Origin: Acidobacteriota bacterium
GTDB lineage: Bacteria > Acidobacteriota > Terriglobia > 2-12-FULL-54-10
Reading direction: 5' to 3'
Length of the DNA stretch: 52,941 bases
Assembly (NCBI GenBank): GCA_016191085.1
Contig: JACPPJ010000036.1
Coordinates: forward strand, 1-52,941
In this document: piece after piece, positions 19,643 through 29,594 of the stretch
How positions within the stretch are numbered: position 1 is the first letter of the stretch
Layout: every line of letters starts with the position of its first letter
Position numbers and translations under genes: made by a program
The notes under the pieces: generated by a model
What the model was told of the DNA's origin: nothing
What the model saw: the letters and a program-made list of their open reading frames with translations, nothing else
Databases searched by the model: none

Positions 19643-20287
19643 GTGATGGATAAGCCTGATAAAATCGCAGGACTACCACCTGTCAAATGGTATTTGATAG
19701 AGCCTCAGCTTACCGAGAAATTTTGGAATACTTTGGAGGCCGCCACAGACGAAAGGACGCTACAACAATTTTTTGAACAGAATCCAGCCGCATTGCTCAC
19801 GGGGATTATCAGACCGCATACCGCTTGGGTGATTCCGCGTCCGCAGCTTCCGAAACCTCAAGGTGAGGGCGGCATTCCCGACTTCATTATCTGTGAATGG
19901 TCGTCCCTTGGCCCCGCTTGGACCATCGTTGAACTAGAAAGCCCTCGCAGAAAAACTGTCACTAAAGCGGGGTTATCCAGTATCTGTAACCACGCCTTAG
20001 AGCAAATCGAAAGATATAGGACATACCTGGAGGACAATGCATTATTTTTGCGCGATCAAGGATGGCCCGGAATACGTGGAGGATGCGCATGCGCAGGCGT
20101 TGTGATTATTGGCAGGAGGTCTGACGATCTGACTACGACACAAAAAGACCTTCTGAGCGCGAATAGAAGGCGGCAGATTGAGGTTATGTCCTACGACCGA
20201 GTATGGGACCACTGCGTTTATATGCAAGATATCATAAGCGAACGGCTGTCCCGCATTCCAAATCGTCCGCCCACCATTTCCCCTTAA
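19643..20287 (+). CDS. Shedu-like (DUF4263) PD-(D/E)xK nuclease domain protein
   Basis: The 214-residue protein begins with a helical part (TLQQFFEQNPAALLTGI) and continues into a restriction-endonuclease-like core: GGIPDFII (candidate catalytic Asp), then WTIVELESPRRK (candidate ELE...K), then HALEQIERYRTYL. This order matches the SduA C-terminal/DUF4263 domain of Shedu anti-phage proteins. SduA is usually longer, with an N-terminal sensing part that is missing here. GTG 19643 or ATG 19646 can start it; a GGAG lies 11 bases before the ATG. Placement just after hldE and before trpC is not a standard arrangement, and A+T content is visibly higher than in the flanking genes, which suggests acquisition. 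Function as defence is inference. Confidence 0.6.
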   Translation: MMDKPDKIAGLPPVKWYLIEPQLTEKFWNTLEAATDERTLQQFFEQNPAALLTGIIRPHTAWVIPRPQLPKPQGEGGIPDFIICEWSSLGPAWTIVELESPRRKTVTKAGLSSICNHALEQIERYRTYLEDNALFLRDQGWPGIRGGCACAGVVIIGRRSDDLTTTQKDLLSANRRRQIEVMSYDRVWDHCVYMQDIISERLSRIPNRPPTISP

Positions 20288-20291
20288 TTCC

Positions 20292-20321
20292 TTGACTTGC
20301 TTCACTGCTTCCCGATAGCAT
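20292..20321 (+). promoter_or_regulatory. Candidate promoter of the trpC-trpA operon
   Basis: TTGACT at 20292-20297 is followed 18 bases later by TAGCAT at 20316-20321, a reasonable sigma-70-like pair. Just downstream, ATGGCC (20327-20332) and GGCCAT (20345-20350) can form a small hairpin in the short leader before the trpC ATG at 20361. No tryptophan-rich leader peptide or clear attenuator is present. Confidence 0.4.
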
Positions 20322-20360
20322 CGAAGATGGCCTATTGTCCACAAAGGCCATTAGACCGCT

Positions 20361-21230
20361 ATGGGATCGGACCCACAACCTGGGGAGTTTTTGCGGCGCA
20401 TCGTTGAGGCGAAGCGAGCCGAACTCGGGTCCTCGCGTGCGCGTGTGCCGCAGGAGCAACTTGAAACGCGTATTCAGCCGCGTTCTCCAGGGCTGTTCAG
20501 GACCGCGCTGACGGCGCAAGGCCCTGCGTCAGATTGTGCCGTCATCGCGGAAGTGAAGAAAGCTTCGCCGTCGTGCGGAGTTCTCTGCGCGGATTTCCAT
20601 CCTGACATCATCGCGCGCGGTTATCGGGACGCTGGCGCTCGCGCGCTCTCCGTTTTGACTGACTCGCAGTTCTTTCAGGGTTCCATCAGCGATCTGCAAG
20701 CCGCGAAGGCCGCGAGCGGCCTGCCTGTCTTGAGAAAAGATTTCACGCTCGACGAATATCACGTGTACGAGGCGGCGGCTGCGGAAGCGGATGCCGTGCT
20801 GTTGATCGTCGCAATCTTGCCTGTCCAAACGCTCAGGCATCTGATCCAACTCAGCCGCACGCTCGGCCTGGACGCGCTCGTGGAAGTGCATACGGCGGAT
20901 GAACTGCGAACAGCAGTGGATGCGGGCGCGGAGATTATTGGGGTCAACAATCGCGATTTGAAGACGTTCGAGGTTTCGCTCGATACTTCACTTCGTTTGA
21001 TTGAAACGATTCCCGATGAAGCCCTCGCCATCAGCGAAAGCGGCCTACGATCAGCGGACGATCTGGAGCGCTTGCGCGCAGCCGGGTTCGACGCCTTCCT
21101 CATCGGCGAGCGTTTCATGACGGAGAAATATCCCGGCGCAGCATTGAGCGTTTTGCTATCGGAAGTGGCGAGCCGGGCGACCCGTAAGGGCACGCCCTCA
21201 GGCGTGCCGGTTGGGTGTGAAAATGAATAG
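20361..21230 (+). CDS. trpC: Indole-3-glycerol phosphate synthase
   Basis: The 289-residue TIM-barrel enzyme converts CdRP to indole-3-glycerol phosphate in tryptophan synthesis. Family motifs are clear: FLRRIVEAKRAEL, IAEVKKASPSCG (catalytic Lys), LRKDFTLDEYHVYEA, LVEVHTADEL, IIGVNNRDLKTFEV and ISESGLRS. The last residues (KGTPSGVPVGCENE) are encoded by the first part of a palindromic repeat and are not part of the normal fold, so the original stop was probably displaced by the repeat. trpF follows 127 bp later, mostly occupied by that repeat. No trpE, trpG or trpD is present in the window. Confidence 0.95.
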   Translation: MGSDPQPGEFLRRIVEAKRAELGSSRARVPQEQLETRIQPRSPGLFRTALTAQGPASDCAVIAEVKKASPSCGVLCADFHPDIIARGYRDAGARALSVLTDSQFFQGSISDLQAAKAASGLPVLRKDFTLDEYHVYEAAAAEADAVLLIVAILPVQTLRHLIQLSRTLGLDALVEVHTADELRTAVDAGAEIIGVNNRDLKTFEVSLDTSLRLIETIPDEALAISESGLRSADDLERLRAAGFDAFLIGERFMTEKYPGAALSVLLSEVASRATRKGTPSGVPVGCENE

Positions 21231-21320
21231 GCTTTAGCCCCTGAGGTGCGCATTTGGACGCTCAGCGGCTGAAGCCGCCGTCTTTGCGGGCCGTTCGGCA
21301 CGGTTGAAACCGTGCCCTTA
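21185..21320 (+). repeat. Multi-hairpin palindromic repeat, copy 1 (trpC 3' end)
   Basis: A 136-bp element begins TAAGGGCA and ends TGCCCTTA, an exact inverted pair of ends. Inside are consecutive palindromes: GGCACGCC/GGCGTGCC, GGCTTTAGCC then CTGAGG, CTCAGCGGCTGAAGCCGCC, and GGCACGGTT/AACCGTGCC. It overlaps the last 46 bases of trpC and fills the gap to trpF. The same layout recurs at 31017, 31724 and 34007. Confidence 0.85.
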
Positions 21321-21357
21321 CGTACCGCAAAACGGTTTAAGTAGTTCCGAGGTTTGT

Positions 21358-22049
21358 ATGATTCGCGTGAAAGTGTGCGGAATTCGTCGTGCCGAAGATG
21401 CCTCAGCCGCATGCGAAGCAGGCGCGAACGCGCTGGGATTCAACTTCTGGAAGAAATCCCCTCGTTACATTCTGCCGCGCGAGGCTGGCCGCATTGTCGC
21501 GAGCATCCCCGAAGGGCCGTGGATGACCGGCGTGTTTGTTGATGAGTCACCCGCGCGCGTATTTCAGGCTGCCGAAGACGCCGGTGTCTCTGTGTTGCAG
21601 TTTCATGGGAATGAATCGCCAGAGTATTGGGACTATTTTGTTTCGTTTAGGAGAGTGAAAGCTTTCAAGGTGGGGCCGCACTTCCAACCGGATCTCCTAG
21701 GAAAATATTCTTCCGCCGATGCCTTCCTGCTGGATGCGTTCGTGAGCGGGATGGTTGGCGGCACAGGCCAGGCGTTCGACTGGGCGGTGGTGGAAAAAAC
21801 CAAGCAGTTCGGGAGGATCATCCTCGCGGGGGGCCTGAACGCCAGCAATGTGGCCGAGGCAGTCCGGCGCGTGCGGCCTTGGGGAATAGATGTTTGCAGC
21901 GGGGTGGAAACTGAGCCGGGCAAGAAAAGTCCTGAGCTGATCCGAAAGTTTATAGCCGTAGTCCGGCAAACCGAAGCCGAGCTGGCGGGACATCGCGAAC
22001 AGATCAGCACCTGTTCGCCGCTCGCCTGTGATCGCGAGCTGAGGAACTT

Positions 22050-22071
<22 letters not shown>
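21358..22071 (+). CDS. trpF: Phosphoribosylanthranilate isomerase
   Basis: ATG 21358 with a GAGG five bases ahead begins [15 protein letters not shown], the standard start of TrpF (catalytic Cys7). The 237-residue TIM barrel also has [24 protein letters not shown]-like [17 protein letters not shown] and the phosphate-binding [10 protein letters not shown] with DVCSGVE (catalytic Asp). It isomerises PRA to CdRP in tryptophan synthesis. The frame is open 54 bases further upstream, but those codons lie in the repeat and beyond. The last 22 bases overlap the start of trpB, and the C-terminal about 20 residues ([12 protein letters not shown]) extend past the usual end. Confidence 0.93.
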
Positions 22072-23276
<1,205 letters not shown>

Positions 23277-23326
23277 AAACCCCCGTGGAATGCCTGAACA
23301 GCAGATTTTGTGGAAAATTCAGGGTT

Positions 23327-23515
23327 ATGAAAGCGCGATACGTATACTGGCAGGACGGAGATATGTGGCTGGGGTATCTGGAGGAGTTTCCGGACTATTG
23401 GAGTCAGGGTACCTCACGCGAAGACCTGCAGGACCACCTGAAGGATCTTTACCAGGAGTTAACTGCAGGAGCAATCCCGAATATCCGCCGAACAGCAGAG
23501 TTTGAAGTAGGATGA
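23327..23515 (+). CDS. hicB: HicB-family antitoxin
   Basis: ATG 23327 (MKARYVYWQDGDMWLGYL) gives 62 residues; a GTG at 23285 would add 14 unlikely residues. The sequence has the partial RNase H-like HicB fold with YLEEFPDYWSQGTSREDLQDHL, matching the short HicB type without a C-terminal DNA-binding domain. It should bind and neutralise the HicA toxin encoded immediately downstream; the stop codon TGA overlaps the hicA ATG (ATGA). The antitoxin-first order is opposite to the classic E. coli hicAB layout. The pair lies between trpB and trpA. Confidence 0.75.
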   Translation: MKARYVYWQDGDMWLGYLEEFPDYWSQGTSREDLQDHLKDLYQELTAGAIPNIRRTAEFEVG

Positions 23516-23706
23516 AACGCCGGGAACTCGTTCGGCGATTAGAAGAGCTCGGATGTGTCCTGATCCGCCACGGCGCAAAACACGATTGGTATCAGAACCT
23601 CGAAACGAAAGTGGCACAACCTGTGCCACGGCATGCACAAATTAAGGATCATCTAGCGAAGCACATCCTCAAGCTGCTGCAGGATCGTCCAGGAAAATCA
23701 TCGTAG
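23512..23706 (+). CDS. hicA: HicA-family mRNA interferase toxin
   Basis: The 64-residue protein MKRRELVRRLEELGCVLIR has the double-stranded RNA-binding-like HicA fold: helix, then IRHGAKHDWYQN with the conserved His region, and VPRHAQIKDHLAKHILKLL. HicA toxins cleave mRNA until blocked by HicB. It overlaps hicB by four bases and stops only 3 bp before the trpA ATG, so its expression is tied to the trp operon. The catalytic His is usually in a GSH motif; here it is AKH, which I take as a permitted variant. Confidence 0.75.
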   Translation: MKRRELVRRLEELGCVLIRHGAKHDWYQNLETKVAQPVPRHAQIKDHLAKHILKLLQDRPGKSS

Positions 23707-23709
23707 AAA

Positions 23710-24552
23710 ATGTCCATACGAATCGCAGAATGCTGGAAACGGCTGCAGAGCCGGAACGACAAAGCGCTGATCGCGTTTTTGATGGCGGGCGATCCGGATC
23801 TCGCTGCTACCGTCAAAATCGTTGTTGCGCTCGCCGAGGCCGGCGCTGACATCGTTGAGCTTGGAATCCCGTTTTCCGAACCTATAGCCGACGGCCCGGT
23901 GATACAGCGATCCGGTGAACGGGCGTTGCGCGCAGGGGCATACTTGCCAGCGATTCTTGACGTGGTGCGCGAGATTCGCCGCGAATCGCAGGTGCCGTTG
24001 ATTCTCTTCAGCTATTTGAATCCCGTATTGCGCTATGGATTCGAACGCTTCGCCGCCGATGCTGTTTCCAGCGGAGCTGACGGCGCGCTCATCACGGATT
24101 TGAGCGTGGAAGAGGCCGGCCCATACGTGGAGCAGATGCGCCGCAGCGGACTCGACACGGTGTTTCTAGCCGCGCCCACCAGCACCGACGAGCGCCTCAA
24201 GCGCGTCGTCAGTTTGTCTACTGGATTTGTCTACGCGATCAGCCGTATGGGAGTCACGGGCGCGCGTGAGCAGCTTTCATCGGCCGTCGCGCCGCTGGTC
24301 CAGCGATTGAGGAGATTCACGTCGCTGCCGATTGCGGCCGGGTTCGGAATTTCCCGTCCGGAGCATTTCGCAGAGCTTGCGCCCATCGTCGATGGCGTAA
24401 TCGTGGGCAGCGCGTTCGTCCACTGCCTGGAGCAGCACCCCGAGAACCCCGCCCCACACGTCGCCGATTTTGCGAAATGGCTGAGGCAGGGCTTTGCAAC
24501 TGAGCCTGATCCTTCCGGTACCGGAACTGCAGCAACACAGAGCAATCGCTAA
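23710..24552 (+). CDS. trpA: Tryptophan synthase alpha chain
   Basis: The 280-residue TIM barrel cleaves indole-3-glycerol phosphate to indole, passed to TrpB. Key motifs: ALIAFLMAGDPD, VELGIPFSEPIADGP with the catalytic Glu50 and Asp61, FSYLNPVLRYG, LITDLSVEEA, FVYAISRMGVTGAR and AAGFGISRPEH. ATG 23710 follows the hicA stop by three bases. A short hydrophilic tail (EPDPSGTGTAATQSNR) extends beyond the usual end. It closes the visible trp cluster; an acetyltransferase with its own ribosome site follows 58 bp later. Confidence 0.95.
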   Translation: MSIRIAECWKRLQSRNDKALIAFLMAGDPDLAATVKIVVALAEAGADIVELGIPFSEPIADGPVIQRSGERALRAGAYLPAILDVVREIRRESQVPLILFSYLNPVLRYGFERFAADAVSSGADGALITDLSVEEAGPYVEQMRRSGLDTVFLAAPTSTDERLKRVVSLSTGFVYAISRMGVTGAREQLSSAVAPLVQRLRRFTSLPIAAGFGISRPEHFAELAPIVDGVIVGSAFVHCLEQHPENPAPHVADFAKWLRQGFATEPDPSGTGTAATQSNR

Positions 24553-24610
24553 CCGCCCAGCGCTCAGGTCATGAATATTCACTCACACTCATCCGGAAAG
24601 GAATCATTCC

Positions 24611-25060
24611 ATGTCCAAGCCCGTTTACATCAGAAATCTTCGTCAGGACGATCTACCCGCAATCGTAGATATCGAGGACCGCACCACAGGCGTATCTCGC
24701 AAGCCGTATTGGCAGAAGCGCATTGAAATGTCGGAAGCAATTCGCCCGCATTGGACATCTTTGGTCGCCGAGTCTGACAACCGCGTTGTGGGATTTGTCT
24801 TTGGACGCGCGGGAGAACTGGAATTCGGGCTGCCCGGAACGGTGGCGTGGATCGAGATCATCGGAGTCGATCCGGCCTACCGCCATTGCGGCATCGGCGC
24901 GAAGCTACTGGAGCAGTTTAGTTCTTCGGCGGAGGATCACGGCATTCAAACCATCTTCACAGTCATTGACAAGAACAACACGGACATGGAGCGTTTCTTT
25001 ACCCGCATCGGATTTTCTGAAGGAGAGATGGTCCACTTTCAAAAGACATTGAAAACCTAA
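24611..25060 (+). CDS. GNAT-family N-acetyltransferase
   Basis: A 149-residue protein with the single GNAT domain: YIRNLRQDDLPAIVDIE at the start, VAESDNRVVGFVFGR, WIEIIGVDPAYRHCGIGAKLL (the acetyl-CoA binding motif A, R/Q-x-x-G-x-G/A pattern as RHCGIGA) and a C-terminal FFTRIGFSEGE. It should transfer an acetyl group from acetyl-CoA to an amine; the acceptor cannot be told, though RimI-like and small-molecule acetylases share this form. An AGGAAT ribosome site precedes ATG 24611. It may be the last gene of the trp transcript or separate. Confidence 0.82.
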   Translation: MSKPVYIRNLRQDDLPAIVDIEDRTTGVSRKPYWQKRIEMSEAIRPHWTSLVAESDNRVVGFVFGRAGELEFGLPGTVAWIEIIGVDPAYRHCGIGAKLLEQFSSSAEDHGIQTIFTVIDKNNTDMERFFTRIGFSEGEMVHFQKTLKT

Positions 25061-25701
25061 TCTGGGGCATCTGCACCAATTAAATCTGCCACGCTAAGTT
25101 TTTGCGGAAATTTACTGCGCAAATTCGCGCGGTGGTGTGAGAAAACGCGCGGCTGCAATGCTCCGACGCGACATACTCGCGTCCACATTTCGTCGTAAAT
25201 ATCTGAAAATCAAACAACTAGATAATTTGCATCTTAATAGTCCTCTTTGGAACGACTCTTGCGGAATGCTTCGGTGGACCAGGCGGGGTCTTCAAGTGGG
25301 AAATTTCGTTCTCCTCGCGAGGAGCAATTGTCTGGCACGTTTTCTGTTGAACAACCATACATATTGCGAAAGAACGCAGTTCGTGTCTGCATGAATCGTT
25401 CAGGGGAGACAATTTTCGCAACGCGAGGAGCAAAATTTGGGGACAAATCTTGAACTCCACGAAAATGCAAGTTATCATACATCGTCTCCTAGGCGGAACG
25501 TGCGGGGTTCAGTCGCGGCATTCCGAAATTAATTCAAAAACAGTAAGCCCTAGTGAGGGCAAGCGTCCGGAAGTTTCAAATCGACCGGGTATGCGGCCGT
25601 TCCAAAGAGAGCGAGCTTGCGATCCTGGTCAAATGCCCCTTAGGGACAGACGTACCCCACAGCCGAGCATCGGTGGCGGTCTCTAAACAGGCGGATTTTA
25701 G
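25061..25701. other. Long intergenic region before the respiratory operon
   Basis: About 640 bp hold no convincing gene: short frames on both strands show no domains or good ribosome sites. A perfect 14-bp palindrome CTCCTCGCGAGGAG lies at 25311-25324, and its right half (GCGAGGAGCAA) recurs at about 25420 as part of an imperfect AATTTT/AAAATT inverted repeat. These may be regulator sites. The region is richer in A+T than the flanks and should contain the promoter for actA. I see no RNA gene. Confidence 0.4.
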
Positions 25702-26352
25702 ATGGCGCAGATTTTTCATCGCAGCACCAACGCGCTTGCGCAGTTGAGCATATATGGCGCGGCTTTTGTTTTGGCCGGTCTGGGCTACGCGCTATACACC
25801 ATGAGCCGCTCGCCGCTGATGACCGACGCCAACATCGCTCAGCGCCAGCCGGTTCCCTTCAGCCATCGCCATCATGTCGGAGAGCTCGGCATTGACTGCC
25901 GCTATTGCCACACTTCGGTTGAAGAATCGTCTTTCGCGGGCATCCCACCCACGGCGACCTGCATGTCTTGTCACTCGCAAATATGGCAAAACAGCCCGAT
26001 GCTTGAGCCCGTTCGAGCCAGCTATCGCGAGAACAAGTCTATCCACTGGGTCCGCGTAAACGCTCTGCCTGATTTCGTTTATTTCAATCACAGTATCCAC
26101 GTAAACAAAGGCGTGGGTTGCACAACCTGCCACGGTCCGGTTGCGGATATGCCGCTCACGTGGCGAGCCAACTCCCTGCAGATGGAGTGGTGTCTGGAAT
26201 GTCATCGTCAGCCGGAGAAGTACGTGCGGCCGCGCGACAAGGTATTCAGCACAGATTACAAACCCCCGGCCAACCAACTGGAATTGGGCGGCAAGTTAGT
26301 CGCGGAATACAAGATTCAAAAATTGACCGACTGCTCAACGTGCCACAGGTAA
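25702..26352 (+). CDS. actA: Alternative complex III subunit ActA, pentaheme cytochrome c
   Basis: The 216-residue protein has one N-terminal membrane anchor (about 13-34) and five CxxCH heme sites, at about 66-70, 87-91, 140-144, 164-168 and 211-215 (CRYCH, CMSCH, CTTCH, CLECH, CSTCH). This matches ActA/cytochrome c7-like subunit of alternative complex III, which oxidises quinol and passes electrons to a periplasmic acceptor or oxidase. The extracytoplasmic heme part would face the periplasm. It is the first gene of an operon that runs through coxD. The last heme motif ends one residue before the stop. Confidence 0.92.
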   Translation: MAQIFHRSTNALAQLSIYGAAFVLAGLGYALYTMSRSPLMTDANIAQRQPVPFSHRHHVGELGIDCRYCHTSVEESSFAGIPPTATCMSCHSQIWQNSPMLEPVRASYRENKSIHWVRVNALPDFVYFNHSIHVNKGVGCTTCHGPVADMPLTWRANSLQMEWCLECHRQPEKYVRPRDKVFSTDYKPPANQLELGGKLVAEYKIQKLTDCSTCHR

Positions 26353-26364
26353 GCGGAGCTACGG

Positions 26365-26494
26365 AAAGAAGTCAGAAGTTAGGAGCCAGAAGTCAGAATG
26401 AAAAGCAGATCCTTCCTCCCGATGGTCGTCAGGATGACAACATCGCGCATGGATGATGTCATCCTGAGGAGCGAAGCGACGAAGGATCTGCTTT
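26365..26494. repeat. Long-hairpin intergenic repeat between actA and actB
   Basis: Perfect 14-bp arms AAAGCAGATCCTTC (26402-26415) and GAAGGATCTGCTTT (26481-26494) enclose a second perfect pair, TCAGGATGAC (26429-26438) and GTCATCCTGA (26458-26467), giving a long stem-loop. Just upstream, 26365-26398 holds tandem-like GTCAGAAGTT, GCCAGAAGTCAGAA units that recur at 42220-42300. The element lies inside the respiratory operon and could affect actA-actB mRNA stability. Confidence 0.8.
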
Positions 26495-26518
26495 ACCCCT
26501 GCTGAACTACGGAAGACG

Positions 26519-29500
26519 ATGAACGATTGGAACAACGTACAAATTCGACCCGCCGCGGCTTGTGGGGGCGATGAACGAATCGACCTGGCCGCGCTGCAGT
26601 CGAAACTTGAGAGTTCAAACGACTCGCGGAGCCGTTTCTGGAGGAGCCTGGACGAACTCGCCGACACGCAACGCTACGAAGAGTTTACACACGCGGAGTT
26701 TCCTGAGGAGGCTGAGACGGCGCCAAGCGGGGTCAGCCGCCGCCAGATGCTCAAGCTGATGGGCGCCTCAGCGGCGCTGGCCGGTTTGACGGCTTGCACT
26801 AAGCTCCCGGCGCAAAAGATCGTTCCGTACGTGCGCGCTCCGGAAGAGATCATTCCAGGAAAACCGCTGTTCTACGCCACGGCGATGCCACAAGGCGGCG
26901 TCGGGATGGGGCTGCTGGTCGAGAGCCACATGGGCCGCCCGACCAAGATCGAGGGCAATCCCGACCACCCTGCCAGTTTGGGCGCGACGAACATATTCGC
27001 GCAGGCCGCAATTCTGAGCCTCTATGATCCGGATCGCTCGCAGGTGGTGCTGCAGGGCGGACGCATTTCCAGTTGCGATCTGTTCACTGCTGCATTGCGG
27101 CAGGCGCGCGATCATCATCGCGCTGCCCAAGGCGCGGGTCTCCGCATTCTCACGGAGACAGTGACCTCTCCGACTCTCGCCTCGCAGATCGAGGCCGTGT
27201 TTGCCTCTATGCCTGAGGCGAAATGGCATCAGTACGAGCCGGGCGGACGCGACGCGGAGCGCGGCGGCGCGCAACTTGCCTTTGGCGAATATGTAAATAC
27301 CTTCTGCCGCTTTGATCGCGCCGACGTCATTCTCTCGCTCGACTCCGACTTTCTTGCGTCCGGTCCGGCCAGTGTTCGGTATGCGCGGGACTTCACTTCG
27401 CGGCGGCACATTGAGACACCGCGAAGTGAGATGAACCGGCTGTACGTCGCCGAGAGCACGCCTTCGAACACAGGCGCCATGGCGGATCACCGCATTCCGC
27501 TTCGCGCGCGCGACATTGAAGCGTTCGCCCGCGCTGTCTCCGCCGAGCTCGGTGTGGCCAGCGGGCAATCGGGCGCGAATGATTTGCCAAAGAAATGGAT
27601 CGCTGCCGTCGCACGCGATCTGAAGCAGCATCGCGGCCGGAGCATCGTCGTTGCTGGCGAAGTGCAGCCTCCCGCAGTGCACGCGCTGGCTCATGCAATG
27701 AACGATGCGCTGGGGAACCTGGGCGCGACGGTAATCTGCACCGATCCTATTGAACCGAAGCCGACGAATCAGGTCGCCTCCTTACGCGATCTTGTCTCTG
27801 ACATGAAGGACGGCCGCGTCAAAACGCTTCTGATTCTCGGCGGCAATCCGGCGTACACGGCTCCGGCGGACCTGGAGTTCAGCAAACATTTATTGAATGT
27901 CCCGCTGCGGGCTCATTTGAGCTTGTACCAGGACGAAACCTCCCAACTGTGCCACTGGCATATCCCCGAAGCGCACTTTCTTGAATCCTGGAGCGATCTC
28001 CGAGCCTACGATGGAACGGTATCCATCCTGCAGCCGTTGATCTCGCCTCTGTATGACGGCAAGACGGCGCACGATCTGCTCGCCGTTCTTGAGGCAAAGG
28101 AATACGGGTCACACGATGCGGTAAAGGCATATTGGAAGGGCCGCTACACTGCCGATCATAAGAATGACGCCGGCTTTGAATCGTTCTGGGACAAGTCGCT
28201 GCACGATGGGTTCGTCGGCGGGAGCGCCTTGCCCGAGAAACGGGTCTCCGTCAAGAACGCAGTGTCGTTCACCGCATCTGCGCAACCGGCGGCAGATGCT
28301 CTGGAACTTATCGTCAGACCCGACCCGACCATTGGTGACGGTCGCTGGGCAAATAACGCCTGGTTGCAGGAATTGCCCAAGCCGCTCACGCAGCTCACCT
28401 GGGATAACGCTGCTCTGATGAGTCCGAAAACGGCGCAGCGCCTGGGCGTCACCAACGAAGATGTTGTCATACTGAGCTACGGCGGAAAGCAGGTGAAAGC
28501 TCCCGTGTGGCTGATGCCCGGACATGCGGATGAATCGGTCACTGTGCACCTGGGATACGGGCGCGCGCGTGCGGGGAATGTGGGCACCGGAATCGGCTTC
28601 AACGCATCGCAGTTCCGTACTTCGCAAGCCCCGTGGTTCGGCTCGGGACTCAAGATTCAGAAGACCGGTGACCGCTACCCGCTGGCGACCACTCAGTTCC
28701 ATCACGTGATGCAGCAGGAAGGCCGCACTGAAGACGAGCCGAGTGTGGCGGCGTTTGAACGCGAATTGGTCCGAGTCGGCACGCTGGAAGAGTTCAGAAA
28801 AAATCCCGATTTCGCGAAGAATCCCGAGAACAGGACTACCAAGGCGCTGTCGCTGTACCCCGGCTATGACTACAGGGGATATGCCTGGGGAATGGCGATT
28901 GACATGAACCGCTGCATAGGCTGCAACGCTTGTGTGGTGGCGTGCCAGGCTGAAAACAACATTCCGGTAGTCGGTAAAGAGGAAGTCCGGCGCGGCCGCG
29001 AGATGCACTGGATTCGCGTTGACACCTACTTCCGCGGCGGCCTGGAGAATCCCGAGACGTACCACCAGCCTGTAGTCTGCATGCAGTGCGAGAACGCGCC
29101 GTGCGAGGTGGTCTGCCCGGTCGGCGCGACGGTGCACACCTCTGAAGGCTTGAACGACATGGTGTACAACCGCTGCGTAGGCACGCGGTATTGCTCCAAC
29201 AACTGCCCGTACAAGGTGCGGCACTTCAACTTCAAGATGTATTCGGACTGGGAGACTCCCAGCCTGAAACTGCTACGAAATCCCAACGTCACGGTCCGCA
29301 GCCGCGGCGTGATGGAGAAGTGCACTTACTGCGTGCAGCGGATTAACTCCGCCAAGATAGAGGCCGGGAAGAAGGACCGCCCGGTTCGCGACGGCGAGAT
29401 CGCCACGGCGTGCGAGGCCGCGTGCCCCGCTCAGGCGATTGTCTTCGGCAATATCAATGATCCAGGCAGCCGGGTCGCCAAGCTGAAGGCGCAGAGCCGC

Positions 29501-29590
29501 AATTTCGCGCTATTGACCGAGCTGAACACGAAACCGCGCACCAGCTATCTGGCGAAGCTGCGCAATCCCAATCCGGAGATTGAAGGTTAG
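26519..29590 (+). CDS. actB: Alternative complex III subunit ActB (molybdopterin oxidoreductase-like plus iron-sulfur domain)
   Basis: The 1023-residue protein joins an N-terminal region with a twin-arginine-type signal ([18 protein letters not shown], about 73-92), a molybdopterin-oxidoreductase-like body and a C-terminal ferredoxin-type module. The latter has cysteine clusters [12 protein letters not shown] (about 799), [14 protein letters not shown] (about 855), [12 protein letters not shown] (about 886), CTYCVQ and CEAACPAQ. In ActB proteins the molybdopterin-like part does not bind the cofactor, and the clusters carry electrons between ActC and the hemes. It should sit on the periplasmic side. 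The ATG 26519 follows the hairpin repeat; actC begins 4 bp after the stop. Length and layout match fused ActB of Acidobacteria and Bacteroidetes. Confidence 0.93.
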   Translation: MNDWNNVQIRPAAACGGDERIDLAALQSKLESSNDSRSRFWRSLDELADTQRYEEFTHAEFPEEAETAPSGVSRRQMLKLMGASAALAGLTACTKLPAQKIVPYVRAPEEIIPGKPLFYATAMPQGGVGMGLLVESHMGRPTKIEGNPDHPASLGATNIFAQAAILSLYDPDRSQVVLQGGRISSCDLFTAALRQARDHHRAAQGAGLRILTETVTSPTLASQIEAVFASMPEAKWHQYEPGGRDAERGGAQLAFGEYVNTFCRFDRADVILSLDSDFLASGPASVRYARDFTSRRHIETPRSEMNRLYVAESTPSNTGAMADHRIPLRARDIEAFARAVSAELGVASGQSGANDLPKKWIAAVARDLKQHRGRSIVVAGEVQPPAVHALAHAMNDALGNLGATVICTDPIEPKPTNQVASLRDLVSDMKDGRVKTLLILGGNPAYTAPADLEFSKHLLNVPLRAHLSLYQDETSQLCHWHIPEAHFLESWSDLRAYDGTVSILQPLISPLYDGKTAHDLLAVLEAKEYGSHDAVKAYWKGRYTADHKNDAGFESFWDKSLHDGFVGGSALPEKRVSVKNAVSFTASAQPAADALELIVRPDPTIGDGRWANNAWLQELPKPLTQLTWDNAALMSPKTAQRLGVTNEDVVILSYGGKQVKAPVWLMPGHADESVTVHLGYGRARAGNVGTGIGFNASQFRTSQAPWFGSGLKIQKTGDRYPLATTQFHHVMQQEGRTEDEPSVAAFERELVRVGTLEEFRKNPDFAKNPENRTTKALSLYPGYDYRGYAWGMAIDMNRCIGCNACVVACQAENNIPVVGKEEVRRGREMHWIRVDTYFRGGLENPETYHQPVVCMQCENAPCEVVCPVGATVHTSEGLNDMVYNRCVGTRYCSNNCPYKVRHFNFKMYSDWETPSLKLLRNPNVTVRSRGVMEKCTYCVQRINSAKIEAGKKDRPVRDGEIATACEAACPAQAIVFGNINDPGSRVAKLKAQSRNFALLTELNTKPRTSYLAKLRNPNPEIEG

Positions 29591-29594
29591 CAGG

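Noticed and set aside
20327-20350. Trp attenuator before trpC
   Set aside because: There is only a small ATGGCC/GGCCAT hairpin, without a Trp-rich leader peptide, alternative stem or T-run.
28109-29224. Minus-strand open frame of 371 codons opposite actB
   Set aside because: Antisense of a well-supported actB; sequence is low in recognisable motifs and rich in His/Arg as expected from the shadow of this gene.
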